DNA from: CAVXZE01 sp963766175
GTDB lineage: Bacteria; Myxococcota_A; UBA9160; UBA6930
Assembly (NCBI GenBank): GCA_963766175.1
Contig: CAVXZE010000023.1
Coordinates: forward strand, 1-64,000
Direction of reading: 5' to 3'
DNA length: 64,000 nt
This document shows, one piece after another, positions 61,937-64,000 of the stretch (within the stretch, counting starts at the first letter, position 1; every line of letters starts with the position of its first letter). The position numbers and the translations under genes are program-made. The notes below the pieces were generated by a model that did not search any database, had not been told where the DNA came from, and saw only the letters and a program-made list of their open reading frames with translations.

Positions 61937-63019
61937 TCAGCGGGGGACACCTCTGCCATAGACATTGATGGCCCGGTTGAAGGGCGCCTCGCCCTCTTCG
62001 TCGTAGCCGGATCGCGTCTGGAAGGCGGGATCCCAGAGGATGTCCGCTTCCGGATAGGGGAGGAGCGCCTGCACGACCGCCCGGTCGGACTCGGTGAGCG
62101 CCGCATGCGCTGCCCGCAGTCGCTCCAGGCAAGCGACGCGGTATCTCGATACGGGCAGCTTCACGTACTCGCAGCCCTGGACACGCATTTGGAAGCGCCG
62201 GGCGCCGCGGCCGAAGGCCTCGGCATTCACTGCGAGCTGATGGAGGTGGGTCTCGGAGACCTCCTTCAGCATGGGGGCCGTGTCCTTGGGGATCGTTTCG
62301 ACGAAACGCGGGCCGCTCGCAGGCGGCTTCGCGTTCCAGACGCGGGCGACCCATGCATAGACGGCCGGCGCACGCTCGCGCATCACTTCGGCGGGTGTCG
62401 GGTCCTGCCCGAAATGGCGCAGCATCGGGGCCATGAATCCGAAATCCGCGATGGAGGGGGCGTCACCCAGGAGGTAGGACCGTGTCTCGAGCATGCGGGT
62501 CATGTTGTCGAGGGCGGCGAAGTACCCTGCCTCGACGTGCTCCCGGGTCTGCTTCCGAACGCCATCGCGGATCACGAAACCGATGCGCTGTCGCAGCTGG
62601 ATGATGCGGCGCTTGGCGAAGCGCGGCAGCGGAATGTGGGGCATCAATTCGTCGACGATGATGCTCGAAAGCAGCTCGCGGTCGCGCGAGTAGCTCCATC
62701 GGCAGTGCATGGCCGCGCGCCAGAGCCACTCGTCGGCGTAGTCCTCGAGGAGAAGACCGATGAAGCGCACGGCCTCGTTGGCGGGAAGGATCGCGGGCCT
62801 GGGATGTTCCGTCTCGAGCTGCAGGAGGATGGGCGTCGAGTCGGACATCCAGCGACCATCGTCTCGCTCGACGACCGGCATCTGCATCGCGCCGACGTGC
62901 TTCCGTATCGCCCGTTGATGAATCGTGGAGGGGAGGCGCTCGTAGTCGAGGCCCTTGTAGCGGAGGTAGGCCTCCAACTTGCCCGTGTAGTAGGAGATCT
63001 TCGAGCCGTACACCCGCAT
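61937..63019 (-). CDS. Glutathione S-transferase-family protein
   Basis: A 360-residue protein. The N-terminal thioredoxin-like domain is VYGSKISYYTGKLEAYLRYK with MQMPVVERDDGRWMSDSTPI, where the cis-Pro and Ser match a GST G-site. The all-alpha domain has LETRSYLLGDAPSIADFGFM, the common GST motif. A further 110 residues at the C-terminus (after about 245) are an extension not present in usual GSTs. ATG at 63019 has AGGAG six bases upstream; ATG at 63034 is an alternative. Substrate and true glutathione use are unknown. Confidence 0.85.
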   Translation of the reverse strand: MRVYGSKISYYTGKLEAYLRYKGLDYERLPSTIHQRAIRKHVGAMQMPVVERDDGRWMSDSTPILLQLETEHPRPAILPANEAVRFIGLLLEDYADEWLWRAAMHCRWSYSRDRELLSSIIVDELMPHIPLPRFAKRRIIQLRQRIGFVIRDGVRKQTREHVEAGYFAALDNMTRMLETRSYLLGDAPSIADFGFMAPMLRHFGQDPTPAEVMRERAPAVYAWVARVWNAKPPASGPRFVETIPKDTAPMLKEVSETHLHQLAVNAEAFGRGARRFQMRVQGCEYVKLPVSRYRVACLERLRAAHAALTESDRAVVQALLPYPEADILWDPAFQTRSGYDEEGEAPFNRAINVYGRGVPR

Positions 63020-63165
63020 CCGCTCTCCTGACATTCCGCTCTGCGCGCCGGTCGCCCCTAAAACATCCTGAACCGTACTGAAACATTTGGTCGCATGCCT
63101 GAAACGCCGATCTTCCCCAGGCTCGGTGCAATCCAAAGGCACATCCTTAAGCTTTCGTAGTTCCG

Positions 63166-63390
63166 ATGGTTTTTCGATCTGGCACGGTACGTGCTCCAGA
63201 CAGGGCTGGAGGCAATTGCTCAGCGTCGTGGATTACAGAAGGAGAATCCGGCAGCTCTGCCACAGAAATGGGAGGCGCCGGTGGTATGGGTCGAGGCGGC
63301 GGCCGCGGTAGGGGCGGTGGCGGCGGTATGGGACAAGGCGGCGGCAGGGGCAGTGGTATGGGCCGAGGCGGACAAGGTGGATCCGACTAG
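63166..63390 (+). pseudogene. Gly/Arg-rich protein remnant (DUF5320-like tail)
   Basis: A 74-codon frame whose last 40 residues are almost pure Gly/Met/Arg/Gln repeats (MGGAGGMGRGGGRGRG, then GGGGMGQGGGRGSGMGRGGQ). Such tails are common in DUF5320-like and related proteins of metal-cluster biogenesis loci. The N-terminal part has no family support, and no ribosome-binding site precedes the ATG, so it is probably a remnant. It ends at 63390, ten bases before the frame-shifted DUF1847 remnant begins. Confidence 0.45.
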
Positions 63391-63397
63391 CACCGAG

Positions 63398-63571
63398 GCC
63401 GGCACGGGACCGAACCTGGCGGTGGGATCGTGCGTGGGGCACGACAGTCCCTTCTTCCGGCATCCTCAGGCCCCGGTCACCGTGTTGGTGACCAAGGACC
63501 GCGTCATGGGGCACAACCCCGTCCCCGCTCTTTGCACCAACCACTCTTTCCGCCGGCGACTGCGAAACTAG
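63398..63571 (+). pseudogene. C-terminal remnant of a DUF1847 metal-binding protein
   Basis: Frame 2 from about 63398 reads STEAGTGPNLAVGSCVGHDS, then PVTVLVTKDRVMGHNPVPAL and ends RRRLRN at 63571. The run CVGHDS, KDRV and GHNP is the hallmark of the C-terminus of DUF1847 Cys-rich metal-binding proteins. The N-terminal 150 residues expected in that family are missing, and the frame joins the Gly-rich remnant in another frame. A deletion between two neighbouring genes probably left both ends. Confidence 0.65.
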
Positions 63572-63592
63572 CGGAGGAAGTACGCATCTGTG

Positions 63593-64000
63593 ATGAGCAG
63601 CAGAGGAGACGTCTTGCCCGAGCTTCACATGCTCTTCGAGAGACTGCGGGCGGCCCTGCGGGAGCAGGCGATCCGACATGGCTTCATGGAACGGCAGGTG
63701 TCGATCCAGGTCAGGCCCATGACGCCGGAGCAAGCCATCGGGAACCCGGATGACACCGACTACCCCATCATCAAGGGCCGGGAACGGATCTTGGAGGCCT
63801 GCTTCGAGACCGCGAGAGGTCACGCCTTCTCGGATCAACTGCGCAACGGCACGTGTACCGTCAAGCAACTGGTCGAGCGAAACCCCCGAACCACCCGAGA
63901 GAGGGCGGAGTTCATCGCCGCACTCAACGCCATCTATCGACACCTCGGCCTGTGTGACAGGTCCGTCCACTGTAGGGACAACGAGCCGCGGGATTGCGCG
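63593..64000 (+). CDS. DUF364/COG2014-like heavy-metal-chelation-domain protein (3' end outside window)
   Basis: An open frame from ATG 63593 runs off the window after 136 codons. It reads LPELHMLFERLRAALREQAI, IGNPDDTDYPIIKGRERILE, GHAFSD and FIAALNAIYRHLGLCDRSVH followed by CRDNEP. This resembles the N-terminal part of DUF364-type proteins, which are linked to metal chelation. GGAGGAAG lies about a dozen bases upstream; GTG at 63590 is an alternative start. It was not cut short by a stop. Together with the DUF1847 remnant it suggests a metal-handling locus beyond the right edge. Confidence 0.6.
   Translation, partial: MSSRGDVLPELHMLFERLRAALREQAIRHGFMERQVSIQVRPMTPEQAIGNPDDTDYPIIKGRERILEACFETARGHAFSDQLRNGTCTVKQLVERNPRTTRERAEFIAALNAIYRHLGLCDRSVHCRDNEPRDCA

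Noticed and set aside
63191..63397. First part of the frame-2 ORF upstream of the DUF1847 remnant read as a real N-terminus
   Set aside because: The residues are Ala/Val-rich translation of the Gly-rich repeat in the wrong frame and do not match the Cys-rich N-terminus of DUF1847 proteins.
63233..63970. Minus-strand open frame of 245 codons at the right edge
   Set aside because: Its translation has no motif, whereas the plus strand carries the DUF1847 hallmark and the DUF364-like start in the same region.

Overview
The window is GC-rich, gene-dense bacterial chromosome with short intergenic gaps, many ATGA/TGATG stop-start overlaps and frequent GTG/TTG starts. No rRNA, tRNA, CRISPR array, prophage or intact insertion sequence was seen. 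F420-type oxidoreductases, many class III CoA-transferases, an Ltp/DUF35 pair, a CO-dehydrogenase-like molybdenum hydroxylase and an EtfD-like membrane Fe-S oxidoreductase together suggest an uncultured environmental lineage of the old Deltaproteobacteria sphere (Myxococcota, Desulfobacterota or Binatota type). That placement is inference only; no marker gene is present to fix it.

Region 1 (143-19913) is a catabolic block built around CoA thioesters. A minus-strand operon (8407 to 143) carries the three subunits of a molybdenum hydroxylase, an amidohydrolase, a thiolase-fold Ltp protein with its DUF35 partner, an enoyl-CoA hydratase and a luciferase-like oxidoreductase. A plus-strand BadI/MenB-type crotonase (8572-9453) follows. 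A second minus-strand operon (16469 to 9479) holds a CoxG-like protein, a deazaflavin-type nitroreductase, a TMADH/2,4-dienoyl-CoA-reductase-like flavoenzyme and three CaiB/BaiF CoA-transferases. Divergent from it are an EtfD-like quinone reductase and an acyl-CoA dehydrogenase. The set fits activation, ring hydroxylation or opening, side-chain cleavage and beta-oxidation of a cyclic acid (steroid, terpenoid or alicyclic); the substrate cannot be read from sequence.

Region 2 (20198-27104) is a surface-glycan patch: two GT2 glycosyltransferases, one fused to a GNAT-like domain; a free-standing paralogue of that GNAT domain; a polysaccharide deacetylase; a frameshifted sulfotransferase; and an exported DsrE-like protein. 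A visibly AT-richer SDR gene (27263-28015), bounded by a 10-bp direct repeat, looks acquired.

Region 3 (28099-42771) is a second CoA catabolic block with two divergent operons. The minus operon has two acyl-CoA dehydrogenases, two CaiB/BaiF proteins and a 3-hydroxyisobutyrate-dehydrogenase-like enzyme. The plus operon has a small Cys-containing protein, an acyl-CoA ligase, an N-extended crotonase, a permuted and apparently frameshifted CaiB/BaiF protein and an amidohydrolase. A second ligase with a half-length SnoaL remnant, an EthD-like protein and a ferredoxin follow. Region 1 has three CaiB/BaiF proteins and region 3 has three; two of the six lack the catalytic Asp and sit next to partners that keep it.

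Region 4 (42749-64000) is mixed housekeeping and stress: a SufR-like regulator divergent from Fe-superoxide dismutase, a possible RNA switch before a stand-alone PilT N-terminal-like protein, YciI, PlsC, dienelactone hydrolase, a degenerate CCA-nucleotidyltransferase-like protein, a histidine phosphatase, an exported DUF255 thioredoxin-fold protein, a secreted serpin, an MFS transporter, a ferredoxin-nitroreductase, a CoA-disulfide-reductase/rhodanese fusion, an M20 amidohydrolase, NhaA, TerC and a GST-like protein. The right edge holds remnants of a Gly-rich protein and a DUF1847 metal-binding protein, then the start of a DUF364/COG2014-like gene that runs out of the window.
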